Assembly (NCBI GenBank): GCA_003254885.1
Contig: QANT01000187.1
Coordinates: forward strand, 1-46,140
Reading direction: 5' to 3'
Source of the DNA: Purshia tridentata
Taxonomy: Eukaryota > Streptophyta > Magnoliopsida > Rosales > Rosaceae
DNA: 46,140 nt
The notes beneath the pieces are model-generated. The model worked only from the letters and a program-made list of their open reading frames with translations. It did not search any database and was not told the origin of the DNA. Shown here piece after piece: positions 1-9,560 of this stretch. The translations under genes and the position numbers were made by a program. The number at the start of each line of letters is the position of its first letter. Positions within the stretch are counted from its first letter, which is position 1.

Positions 1-113
1 CATGAGGATGTTAATAATAATGTATCTTTATTGATTTTCAAAAAGGAATTTTTAATACACTTAACAACTATAATATTAATCTTGATACAATGATTATTTT
101 TCTCTTTTGACAG

Positions 114-1358
114 ATGTTCTTCCATTAGGGCAACTGAGGCCAATTCCATTTCAGATACTCAGAAATTAAATACTTATTGGATTGTCCACTCATTGGTTTT
201 GCTCTTTGAACATACTTGTATGAAGCTCCTTGAATCGTAATTCTCTTGTTTAATTGTTGATTACCAAAGTATTTGATATATATAGAGTTGAAATGCATTA
301 GTTCTTATTCATATTAAAAAAATTATATAAAATATCTTCACAAATGTATCCATTGACTTTTCTGTTCAATTTTTCGATGGTGGGGAGGCCTTCTCATATT
401 AATTTTTGTCTAATTTTCAATCTCATTTCATTCTTTTTTACATTTATATTACACAACTTTGGAAGTGTTACTTGTGTACATGCTCATTTCCATATTTGCA
501 ACAGAATTCTGTATGCTTCATCTGCAAAAAGTGGAAATGATAAAATATTTCTTCTTTTGGAACCCGTCTTCATTGCATTTGCAGGTTGGTCAGGCAGAGC
601 CTACTCTCACTGAGACCTTAAACTTCAGATTTGGCAGTATGGAGATCAAAGAAAAAGTCATTGAGGTTGCAGCGGATAGAGAAATTCTAAAGACTCCACC
701 TTTGGAAAAAGTCCAGAAGGAGCAGAAATGTGTCATCAATCCAATAACAATCCATAGTGATACAACTTTTGATTCCCACCTGGACGGTAAAAAACACAAG
801 GCTGCATATGAGGCACCAGAAATAAATAACCCGGTAGAGCCTAAGTTCAACCAGATTAAAAACAGTACATTTGTGGCCGTGGAGACTAAAGAAAAGGCTG
901 TTGAGGTTGCAACAGGTATCAAAGCTCTTGAGTCTTCCAAAAATGTCCAGAAAGAGTGGACCTGTGCTCTCTGTCAGATGACAACTACATGTGAACAAAA
1001 TTTAAATATGCACCTGGAAGGGAGTAAACACAGGGCAGCATATGAGGCACTGAAAGCAAAGAACCCGGCATTTGTGCCCAAAATTGCCCCAGGTTCAACG
1101 GCGAAGAAATCAAATCAACCCAAAGAGGAGCCAGGAAAGAGTACACCGAGCAGCGGATCAAATGTGAAAGCGGAGAAGGAGCCAGGCCAGAAAAACAGTA
1201 TTCCAGGTTCATTTACGAAAAATTCTTTTAAATCTCAAGTGGAGCCAGCAGAGGGTGTATCCAGCAATAGACAAAAAAGGACAAGGAGGAAGAATAAGGA
1301 GAAGCATAATGAGAAGGTGCAAGAAATGTTAAGGAAGTTATATGATGCAAATATGTAA
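114..1358 (+). pseudogene. HVA22-zinc finger gene, copy 1 (exons 4-6 deleted, 5' end outside window)
   Basis: This is the left-most member of the tandem family. Exon 3 (114-236) is recognisable after a TTTTGACAG acceptor and encodes the HVA22 core motif AIEANSISDTQKLNTYW; its donor is still GTAATT. The last exon (585-1358) follows a TTTGCAG acceptor and encodes VGQAEP, an acidic/basic linker, one degenerate finger and one intact U1-type finger (CALC...HLEGSKH). The DNA between, 237-584, jumps directly from the start of intron 3 to the intron before the last exon, so exons 4, 5 and 6 of the sister copies are absent. Exon 3 ends in phase 2 and the last exon begins in phase 0, so splicing them together shifts the frame and gives an early stop. 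Exons 1-2 would lie left of the window. It is likely a pseudogene, although the zinc-finger exon itself is open. Confidence 0.75.
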
Positions 1359-1500
1359 GCTAAGCTTCACGAGTGAGTTTGACATGGCATCTCATCTTAG
1401 TGGAAGAGCGCACTTGGATAACCCTGTTGTGTAAAATTTGTAATGTAACCTGCAGTAGTGATTTTGACATGGCATCTCATCTTAATGGAAGGAAGTGATA
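1359..1500 (+). pseudogene. Decayed zinc-finger repeats 3' of copy 1
   Basis: After the stop of copy 1 the DNA still matches the terminal finger units of copy 2. The phrase encoding FDMASHL occurs twice, followed by the GGR/KH-like end and DNP linkers. Small indels and stops interrupt the frame, so these are remnants of two or more further fingers. Confidence 0.6.
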
Positions 1501-1677
1501 AAACTCTAGGTTTGGGGATAATTTTATGATGATTTATTCTTCTCATAATGAGGAATAATATAGAGTCACAGCTTTACCCACGTATATACAAGTATGGTAA
1601 CTACACAAATTAAGCTATGCCATCCCACAAATCTCTCTATAATAACTATACAGTTAACTTACCCAATTAACACTCCT
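1496..1677 (-). mobile_element. Possible copia LTR (3' LTR of a minus-strand element)
   Basis: On the minus strand this piece directly follows a purine-rich tract (GAAGAGGAG) and the end of a copia RNase H reading frame. It begins TGTTAA, and the opposite end reads TGATAA on the plus strand, giving TG...CA termini of an LTR about 180 bp long. No second matching LTR was seen, so the assignment is tentative. Confidence 0.4.
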
Positions 1678-1875
1678 CTTCAAGTTGGTCAGTGGATATT
1701 GCACATGCCCAACTTGACAATTGAGTCATTAAACACTCTGATATCCATTGCTTTAGTAAGTACATTTGTTATTAATCCTCCGACTTTACAAATGGAAAAT
1801 TAATAATTCCAGCTTCAAGCTTTTCTTTAATAAAATGTCTGTCAATCTCTACATGTTTTGTCCAATATTCTTGTT
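1678..1875 (-). mobile_element. Ty1/copia RNase H C-terminal fragment
   Basis: The reverse complement encodes a typical copia RNase H tail (motifs TKHVEIDRHF and EAGIINFPFVKSED) ending just before the LTR. It contains in-frame stops and a frame change, so it is a dead fragment. Its orientation is opposite to the copia reverse-transcriptase piece immediately to the right. Confidence 0.7.
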
Positions 1876-1925
1876 GACTTACCATCACATTCTGTCTTGC
1901 CTATTGAGCAACCTCCTGTGAATAC

Positions 1926-2560
1926 CCATAGCATGAAGACCAGATCCAAATATTTTCTAAGCCTAAGGCTTACTTAGTCAATTCTTGTGCTGATTATTCT
2001 ACTACAGAACCACCATCAATTGTTATAGCTTCTCAGCTTCCTCAGTGGCAACCAACAATGCAGGAAGAATTATTGGCTTTGCACAAACAATTAAGGAACT
2101 TGGAAGTTGGTTCCTACCTTCTCACAAGAATTTAGTAGGATGTATAGGGTGAAGAAGAATCCTGATGGTTTTGTAGCTCGACATAAGGCCAGATTGGTTG
2201 AAAAGGGTTCAATCAGGAACAAAGGCTTGATTATGAAGAAAAATTTAGTCCTGTGGTGAAGCATGCCACTGTGAGAGTGATTCTTGTTTTAGCAGCTCAA
2301 TTTAAGTGGGAACTCAGACAACTTGACGTAAAAAATGCTTTTCTACATGGCATATTGCAAGAAGAAGTATATATGTCTCAACCACTTGGTTTTGAATATT
2401 CAGTCCATCCCTCTTGTGTTTGCAAGTTAGAAAAGTCCTTATATGGACTCAAGCAAGCTCTAAGAGCCTGGAATGAAAGTTTTAGTCACTTGCCTAGTCT
2501 TGGTTTTCATTCATATGCAGATTCCTCACTGTTTATTAGGTGTATTGGATCTGCTCTGAT
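1926..2560 (+). mobile_element. Ty1/copia pol fragment (integrase end to reverse transcriptase start), degenerate
   Basis: The plus strand reads through hallmark copia RT phrases, including [22 protein letters not shown] and KSLYGLKQA. The stretch 2253-2567 is open, while the part before it is broken by frameshifts. The catalytic YVDD region and RNase H are missing, so this is a truncated, non-autonomous relic. Confidence 0.85.
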
Positions 2561-2565
2561 ACCAT

Positions 2566-2779
2566 GATAATCTTCCATAACTAAGCTCATGTGTTTGGTT
2601 ATAGAGAAAATTAGAGAAAAAGAGAATAGAGAAAATGAGAGAGAAACTGCAATATTGATATTGTATTTGCTGAGAGAAATCCCAAATTAAAGATGTGAGG
2701 GCCTTACTAGTGGCTTACAAGAGTTTGGGCTACTCCTCCCATTGCCAATTGGTTTTGGGATGGATGCTTAGATTTCTTT
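2566..2779. mobile_element. LTR-like segment flanked by opposing tRNA-Met primer-binding sites
   Basis: The initiator-tRNA complement TGGTATCAGAGC, typical of copia primer-binding sites, occurs on the plus strand at about 2780-2791 and as its reverse complement at about 2554-2565. The roughly 214 bp between them begins TGATAATC. Read on the minus strand, it ends in CA directly before the primer site, as a 5' LTR should. Which orientation is original cannot be decided from the sequence. Confidence 0.5.
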
Positions 2780-3180
2780 ATGGTATCAGAGCAGGTTATC
2801 CACGTGATGCGCCCAAACGGCCGCACGTGCTCCCACGTCACCCAATATAAATTGTTCACATGTTAGGCGTGAAATGACGCCACACGTGCGGAGGCGTGTT
2901 AATCAAAAACCATTTGACTATGCTGACTCAGCTAGTACTCTCATCAGTGCCATGTAAAGTTGAAATCGAATTGAGATGCGAGTTGAGATGGGAATACCAA
3001 AGCTAGAACCCACATCATCTCGGCTCACATATACATCAAACTTTCTAGGGTGTTTTCTAGCTTTTTAAAGAAAATAGTTAGCTTCAGTGACCAAAAAAAA
3101 ATATAGTTAGGTTTATAATGAATCTATTAGTAAATCATCTGACTGGTTATTTCATGAAGGAAAAAAATAAAATTAAGCAA
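2780..3180. other. Intergenic, retroelement edge and start of the duplicated segment
   Basis: About 100 bp after the primer-site motif there is a purine-rich GCGGAGGCG followed by TGTTAATC, which could be the polypurine tract and truncated LTR of a short TRIM-like element. From about 2990 the DNA resembles 11085 onwards (shared phrase AACCCACATCATCT), marking the left part of the segmental duplication. No gene was seen. Confidence 0.4.
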
Positions 3181-3790
3181 CATGTCCAGATAAAATGCAT
3201 CCTATGGTTTCATATATAATTAAAGAACACGATCGAACTTACTCTTGCTCAAATAATTACAAGATTTTTTTCAACAATGTTTACAAGGGTTGTCTATTAA
3301 CAAATAAATTAAGAATAAGAAGTAAGAACAAAGGATCGAACGAAAATTTAGTATCTATATTATTGAGCGTTTCTGCAATCACGCATGAAAATTTAGTACC
3401 GATCAAAATTTATAAGTGTTTAATGCATCTAAACCAAACTAAACTTGAATTTATGAAAGAACAAAAAAAAAAAAAAATAACACGTTCTGATAAAATACTT
3501 CCTATAGTTTTCACATAGAATTAAAGAACACAATCGTACTCCATTACTCTTCTTCAAATAATTACAAGGGTTTTTCTCAGCAGAACAGAAATAAAGTTTA
3601 CAAGGGTCTATCAACATTTAATTAAGAATAAGAACAAAGAATCGAATTCTAATTTACTCTTAACTATATATTGAACGTTATCGATCTACAACCATGCTTG
3701 AAAATTAAGCATCGATCAAAATTTACAAGTGTTTAATCCATCAAAACCAAAAGAACTAAATCTTGGATATATAGATTTAAAAGATGCAAT
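3180..3790. repeat. Two diverged ~300-bp tandem units 3' of the SAUR pseudogene
   Basis: The phrases AATTAAAGAACAC, TCAAATAATTACAAG and GTCTATCAAC recur at about 3220-3300 and 3520-3610. The same pair recurs downstream of the other SAUR gene at about 11290 and 11590. The tandem repeat therefore predates the segmental duplication. The small open frames here show no recognisable protein. Confidence 0.6.
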
Positions 3791-3801
3791 ATATCTAGCT
3801 A

Positions 3802-4138
3802 TTATAGTCCTTTGGCGATCTTGAGCATTAACTGATCATCGAAGTGGTCGGTCGTACAAGAAAGCACAATAGGCCCATCAATATTTGCATCGAACACATC
3901 TGGCTTGGACTGGCGATGAGTTCCTGCAAAGTTGGTGAAGAAAGATACTTGAGAGGAACTTGGTACCTCTTCTTCTCTTCCCCCACGTACAAAAACACAT
4001 AACCTTTTCGTGGAAGTAGTACTCCTCCATGCTTCTTGGAGCTCTCGGCCTCTGCGGCAGCATTAAGCGTTTGTATGGATTCTTCGAGAGGTCGGTTTTG
4101 CCCAACTTCTTGACGAACAACCTGACTTTTCCAGTCAT
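3802..4138 (-). pseudogene. SAUR-family auxin-responsive gene, frameshifted copy
   Basis: The first codons (MTGKVRLFVKKLGKT) match the intact SAUR at 12236-11895. After KNPYKRL a deletion of 7 nt relative to that copy shifts the frame. A further 1-nt deletion lies near the sequence encoding LIARSKP. The rest of the SAUR domain is present in the other frames down to the conserved KIAKGL end and TAA. A 3-nt insertion near residue 16 is in frame. It is single-exon, as SAUR genes usually are. Compared with the sister copy it cannot make a full SAUR domain and is most likely a pseudogene. Confidence 0.8.
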
Positions 4139-4272
4139 GGTATTGTGGTAGTAGTTAAGAGCTAGCTAGGGTTTTCTAAGAAGTGGGTGGATAATGCTTG
4201 AACTTAGTGAAACTAAGGCAGTGAAGATCGAATTGATCTGAGAGAGCACTGCTGACTAAGTATATAGGACTA

Positions 4273-4282
4273 TATTTTTATA
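4273..4282 (-). promoter_or_regulatory. Probable TATA box of the SAUR pseudogene
   Basis: The minus strand reads TATAAAAATA about 135 bp upstream of the ATG at 4138, a suitable position for a plant TATA box with a modest 5' UTR. Confidence 0.45.
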
Positions 4283-4414
4283 GAGAGAGGTGATCGAGGG
4301 ATCCCAAGTCCAACCAGGAGTACTGGTATCACTTGGAGTGCATGCAGCTTAAGTTGTACGTAAGCTCATACCTAGTTACCTAAGTTAGCTTTGGAAACTT
4401 TAAACAAGCATCAT

Positions 4415-4620
4415 CAGTACAAAAAATTAAGTAAATCAAAAATCATTAAAATATATAATTGTAATAGAATAAATAGATGAATGTAATGATTGGATAAACA
4501 ATATATTAAAATGATAATCCTTTAATCAAATAGTTAATTAAACAATTTTTAATTTGCCTGATTTTTTACAAAGATAATTTTTGTATAGAGACTTAAAAGC
4601 AAACAAGTTCGATCATCAAA
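4415..4620. mobile_element. Foldback MITE-like sequence, member 1
   Basis: AT-rich DNA shares AAAAAATTAA, AATCATTAA, AATAAATAGA and the arm TTTTTTACAAAGATAAT with the stretches at about 12790-12990 and 31143-31490. In the third member the two arms clearly form a long inverted repeat. No coding capacity is present. Confidence 0.45.
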
Positions 4621-4701
4621 TTACAATGCATAATGTTTTCCACAAATCATACATCATCATGTTTAAGATGAGGTACTATACCTCAATAGAAGAGATCGAC
4701 T

Positions 4702-4726
4702 TCTATATATATATATATATATATAT
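4702..4726. repeat. (TA)n microsatellite
   Basis: A run of TA dinucleotides of about 24 bp lies in AT-rich intergenic DNA. Confidence 0.8.
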
Positions 4727-5202
4727 GCCTATAAACAATTATTTTTTGTGCACTAAATAAATAAAAAATAAAAAAAGAAACAACCCAATATCAATATTTT
4801 GGTAATTAATGTTAAACCCTCATATCCAAAAACTCAATCAATCAAATCTAGAAAATGTTCAAATTAATTTGCAGCAATCCAATCATCAAAAAACACTCAT
4901 TAGGGGTTTTATAAGCTTGCTGGGTTTTTATTTTGGTAAATTACAAACCGTGCCCAGTATAGCCAAATCAATAAAAAAAAAACCCAATCAAATATGAAAA
5001 GCTTTCATATTTGCAACCGCAGTTCGAGTTTGGAGTCGGCCTGGCGGTGGTTCTAAATTAGTAGAGAGGGGTTCGGTTTTGGTTGTCTGGGGAAGGAGGG
5101 AGGGAGAGATCAGTAAGAGAAAGAAAAGAGACAAAAAAAATTGGGTTTTTGTAGCCTTTAAATAAAAAGGGAGGGGGGAGAGAGAGAGAAAAAAAAAAGA
5201 AA

Positions 5203-5430
5203 GCTACAGTAATAAAAAATTGAATTTTTATACGATGGGTATTATGGACATTTAACAAGAAAAAAATAAGAAAAGTAAGTTTTTCTTTAGTCTATGGTCA
5301 AAAAAAAAAAAAAAAAAAAGCTACAGTAATAAAAAAATTGAATTTTTATACGATGGGTATTATGGACATTTAACAAGAAAAAAAATTAGAAAAGTAAGTT
5401 TTTCTTTAGTCTATGGTCAAAAAGGCTAGG
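5203..5430. repeat. Tandem duplication, period 117 bp
   Basis: The phrase GCTACAGTAATAAAAA starts at 5203 and again at 5320, and the following sequence through TCTATGGTCAAAAA is nearly identical in both units. The first unit ends in a longer poly-A run. It lies in the 5' flank of HVA22-zinc finger copy 2. Confidence 0.85.
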
Positions 5431-5553
5431 GAGGGATTAAAATGGTTATTTAATTAAATTACTCAAAATATGGAGACTGGCTGGCCAACTGAGCTGCATT
5501 ACAAAAATGGCAATTTTGTAAATGAGTGTTACTTTGCCACTAAGAACCCAGCG

Positions 5554-5560
5554 TATAAAT
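5554..5560 (+). promoter_or_regulatory. Probable TATA box of HVA22-zinc finger copy 2
   Basis: TATAAAT lies about 125 bp before the ATG at 5683. The surrounding phrase (CAGCGTATAA..TTGCTTTGCT) is conserved before copy 3 at 14045. Confidence 0.5.
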
Positions 5561-5682
5561 TGCTTTGCTGAAGGCCTCGCTCCTGTACTAAGTTACGAGT
5601 CTTTTGGTCTTCTCCAAGTCTTTCAAACTCCAATCCTTCAAGACACAGAGAAAAAACCATAAAAAAGACGCTGAAGCTGAAG

Positions 5683-8600
5683 ATGGGCTTTCTGGGTGGT
5701 CTTCTTCAATTCGCTCTTGAACACTTTGATGTTCTTGCATGGTATGCTTTTCTTTACGAGAATCAAAAGCTTGGTAAAGTTGATAAATTTTTCTCCGAAT
5801 ATGATAAAAAATTTCATTTTGTTTGTGATTTACTTGCAGGCCTCTCTTTGCCTTGGTGTATCCTCTGTAAGACTCTCTCCCACACACATTCTTTAGTTTT
5901 GTTTATGAAATACTCTGTAAAAGCTCCAAGGCTTCTTTTTTTTTTTTTTTTTTTTTTTNGAAAAGGATTTTTTTTTTTTTCTTTTCATTCTTGTAGAACC
6001 CAATTTAGTTTCTTTGACATGGGTCTTCTGCTAATTTTGTATCTGTTGTCAAATAAAAATTCAGGGAAAATGGGTGTAATCTTCAATATTACTTTTTATT
6101 ATGGTGATGACGATGTTAATAATAATGTATCTTTAATGATTTTCAAGTAGGACTTTTCCGTTGACTTAACCGCTAAAATTTTAATCTTGATACAATGATT
6201 ATTTTTCTCTTTTGACAGATGTTCTTCCATTAGGGCAATTGAGGCCAATTCCATTTCAGATACTCAGAAATTAAATACTTATTGGGTTGTCCACTCATTG
6301 GTTTTGCTCTTTGAACATACTTGTATGAAGCTCCTTGAATGGTAATTCTCTTGTTTAATTGTTTTATTGCACTTTGTTCTTTCTGGTTGCCAAATAAATA
6401 AAATAAAATAAATGGAACCTTGCATATTGTGGGCAAGCGAAGCTCAACTAAACTTCCTGCCAAAATATTATGAATATGTGGAACCAAAGTTGTGAATTTG
6501 CCCCAAAATTTTCTCAGTGAAGTTGGTGGTCCATAATTTTTGGTTCTTAGTACATACATTGAAAAGAAATGGAAAAGTTGTAATATAGTTAAAAAAGAAA
6601 TCAGAAGGAAAGTCATTTTCAAACATTTCCTAGCCTTTACAATCTTAATTGAATCAAATGTATAGAAGAAATTTCACAATCTGGCCGTTCTTTCTGGACA
6701 CATAGCAACTGGTATTGAATTGTTAGTGAATTTCCATGGCATATTTCATTCATTGTGGTATTTTTTTTAAGGAAACAGAGAGTTTCATAACTAATTTTGA
6801 ATTTTTTTTTTTTTTTTAATAAAACAAAGAAGAAAATCTACCAAGTTAGATATCAGTTAGTTTCTTATCTGAAAATTGCTACAACTTTTCAATGTGCTAT
6901 GATCATGAGGGGTTATTAAGTTGTTTTATCTATTTATGTTTCCTATTTGCCAATTCTTGACCTGTCAGGCTCCCGCTGTGGCCATACATTCGGCTAATGG
7001 TTGTCGTCTGGTTGGTGATACCTCATTTTGATGGTGCTCTTTATGTCTATGAGCACCTTATCTGTCCATGCCTCTCCATGGACCCCCAAATTTTAGCCAA
7101 CTGGTTCGACAAGGAGGACTCCTTTTTTATGAGAGAAAATTTGCTTGCTGAGGTGGAGAGTTATGTAAAGGAGAATGGACCTGAAGCTTTGGAAAACATT
7201 GTTGCTTGCAAGGTGAGTAGGTCAAATTTGGGGAAGAAATATTTTATGTTAGATGATGTTACTTGAATTCTGGTTATTGCTATACATAAATATAATTTCT
7301 AGAATATGCCAATATGTGTGTGCACTTGTATTTTTGAATTCTATACAAATTTTCTTTAAACTGTGTGAAACACAGACTCACTTTCATTTGCTTAGACATT
7401 TTATGGGATCATCTTCTGAGATGGACTAATAATAATTTTGGTCTGATACCTCACTCCAACTTTTTGCTTCAGTCTGAGACAACAAAGTCCAATCTTGACA
7501 TGAAATGTTTGAGAGCAGTTTCATCTACGGAGAATAAAGAGGTACAGTCAAGGTTGATTTATAAACAAAATGTTCTGTTTCAATGCAATTTAGGTCAGTT
7601 ATTTATTTTGATGAGCTAACTTTCCCTTGGTCGTCTTCATACAGTCAAAGCCAAGAAACAATAATGTTGAGCAGAAGGATATCAAAGCAGTGCAGGTAAT
7701 AGTGAAAAAGAAAGAAATTACAACAGCCGACTGAGTAATGTTTTGTCTGTAATAAAGAACGTCTAAAACATTACTGATTACCAAAGTATTTGATATATAT
7801 ATAGAGTTGAAATGCATTAGTTCTAATTCATATAAAAAAATTATATAAAATATCTTTACAAATGCATCCGTTGACTTTTCTGTTCAATTTTTCGATGGTG
7901 GGGAGGCCTTGTCATATTAATTTTTGTCTAATTTTTTATCATATTCTGTTCTGTTTTCCATTTATTTTACACAACTTTGGAAGTTTTACTTTTGTACATG
8001 CTCATTTCCATATTTTCAACAGAATTCTGTATGCTTCATCTGCAAAAAGTGGAAATTATAAAAAATTCTTCTTTTGGAACACATCTTCATTGCATTTGCA
8101 GGTTGGTCAGGCAGAGCTAACTGAGACTCATAACTTCAAATTTGGCACTATGGAGATTAAACAAAAACCCGTTGAGGTTGCAGCAGATAGAGAAACTATG
8201 GAGACTCCACCTTCGATGAAAGTCCAGGAGGCAACAAACAATAATGTTGCGCAGAAGGATATCAAAGCAGTGCAGGTAATAGTGAAAAAGAAAGAAATTA
8301 CAACAGCCGACCGAGTAATGTTTTGTCTATAATAAAGAACGTCTAAAACATTATTGATTACCAAAGTATTTGATATATATATAGAGTTGAAATGCATTAG
8401 TTCTAATTTTATATAAAATATCTTCACAAATGCATCCATTGACTTTTCTGTTCAAATTTTCGATGGTGGGGAGGCCTTGTCATATTAATTTTTGTCTAAT
8501 TTTTTATCAGATTCTGTTCTGTTTTCCATTTATTTTACACAACTTTGGAAGTTTTACTTTTGTACATGCTCATTTCCATATTTTCAACAGAATTCTGTAT

Positions 8601-9560
8601 GCTTCATCTGCAAAAAGTGGAAATTATAAAAAATTCTTCTTTTGGAACCCATCTTCATTGCATTTGCAGGTTGGTCAGGCAGAGCCTAATCTCACTGAGA
8701 CTCATAACTTCAGATTTGGCACTATGGAGATTAAACAAAAACCCATTGAGGTTGCAGCAGATAGAGAAACTCTGGAGACTCCACCTTCAATGAAAGTCCA
8801 GGAGGCAACAACCCAAAGTGATACAACCCTTAATTCCCACCTGGACAGTAAAAAACACAAGGCTGCATATGAGGCACCGGAAATAAAGAACCAGGCAGAG
8901 CCTAAGCTCAGCCAGATTGAAAACAGTACAGCCGTGGAGACTAAAGAAAAGGCTGTTGAGGTTGCAACAGGTATCAAAGTTCTCGAGTCTTCCAAAAATG
9001 TCCAGAAAGAGTGGGCTTGTGCTCTCTGTCAGATAACAACTTCTTGCGAAACAAATTTGAATATGCACCTGGAAGGGACAAAACACAAGGCGGCGTATGA
9101 GGCAATGAAAGCAAAGAACCACCCAAATGAAGTTCCAAGGATGAAGAATAGCCCTTGGAGGTGCAATGTATGTAATTTGTGCTGCACTGGTGAGATTGAC
9201 ATGGCATCTCATCTCGAAGGAAGGAAGCATACGGAGAAGGTGCAAGAAGTTATAAGGAAGAATGATCCCCTAGGCCTAAACCCTCTATGGTGCAAGATTT
9301 GTAAGGTAAGATGCACGAGTGAGTTTGGTATGGCATCTCATCTTTGCGGAAGGAAGCACTTGGATAACCCTCTATGGTGTAAAATTTGTAATATAAGCTG
9401 CAGTAGTGAGTCTGACATGGCATCTCATCTTGGTGGAAGGAAGCACTTGGATAACCCTCTATGGTGTCAAATTTGTAAGGTAACCTGCAGTAGTAAGTCT
9501 GATATGGCATCTCATCTTGATGGAAGGAAGCACAAGGATAATTTATCAGCTGGAATGTAG
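5683..9560 (+). CDS. HVA22-like membrane domain / U1-type zinc-finger fusion protein, copy 2
   Basis: Spliced model: 5683-5741, 5840-5866, 6219-6341, 6969-7212, 7473-7541, 7645-7695, 8102-8275 and 8670-9560, 545 codons plus stop, all introns GT..AG. Residues 1-151 form an HVA22/TB2-DP1 (reticulon-like, ER membrane-shaping) domain with AIEANSISDTQK, LNTYWVV and LPLWPYIRLM motifs and hydrophobic hairpins. Residues 152-249 are charged linker. Five C-x2-C-x12-H-x5-H fingers follow: near 366-388 and 414-436, then three perfect-phase units at 453-539. U1/matrin-type fingers usually bind RNA or dsRNA, so an ER-anchored nucleic-acid-binding protein is inferred. Exon 7a is an extra partial copy of the last exon, created by a 580-bp duplication. 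The start was chosen because MGFLG..DVLAW is shared with copies 3 and 4. This is the copy with the most fingers. Confidence 0.78.
7656..8812. repeat. Intragenic tandem duplication, ~580 bp, in copy 2
   Basis: ACAATAATGTTG starts near 7659 and again near 8239, and the whole following intron plus the first part of the last exon repeats with few differences until about 8812. The unit holds most of exon 6, an intron and the 5' third of the zinc-finger exon, so each unit has its own splice acceptor and donor. Confidence 0.88.
9279..9539 (+). repeat. Three in-frame 87-bp zinc-finger repeats
   Basis: Three consecutive 29-codon units (9279-9365, 9366-9452, 9453-9539) each start NPLWC and contain MASHL and GRKH. 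They are near-identical in DNA, which implies recent unit duplication within copy 2. Confidence 0.9.

Noticed and set aside
590..998. Open minus-strand frames opposite the zinc-finger exons (also at 8702-9245 and 16729-17531)
   Set aside because: They mirror the repetitive plus-strand coding exons in every copy and have no domain, start context or splice support.
5683..6150. A 155-codon open frame reading through intron 1 of copy 2
   Set aside because: It runs through a GTATGC donor, poly-T and an N. The spliced model reproduces the HVA22 domain and is shared with copies 3 and 4.
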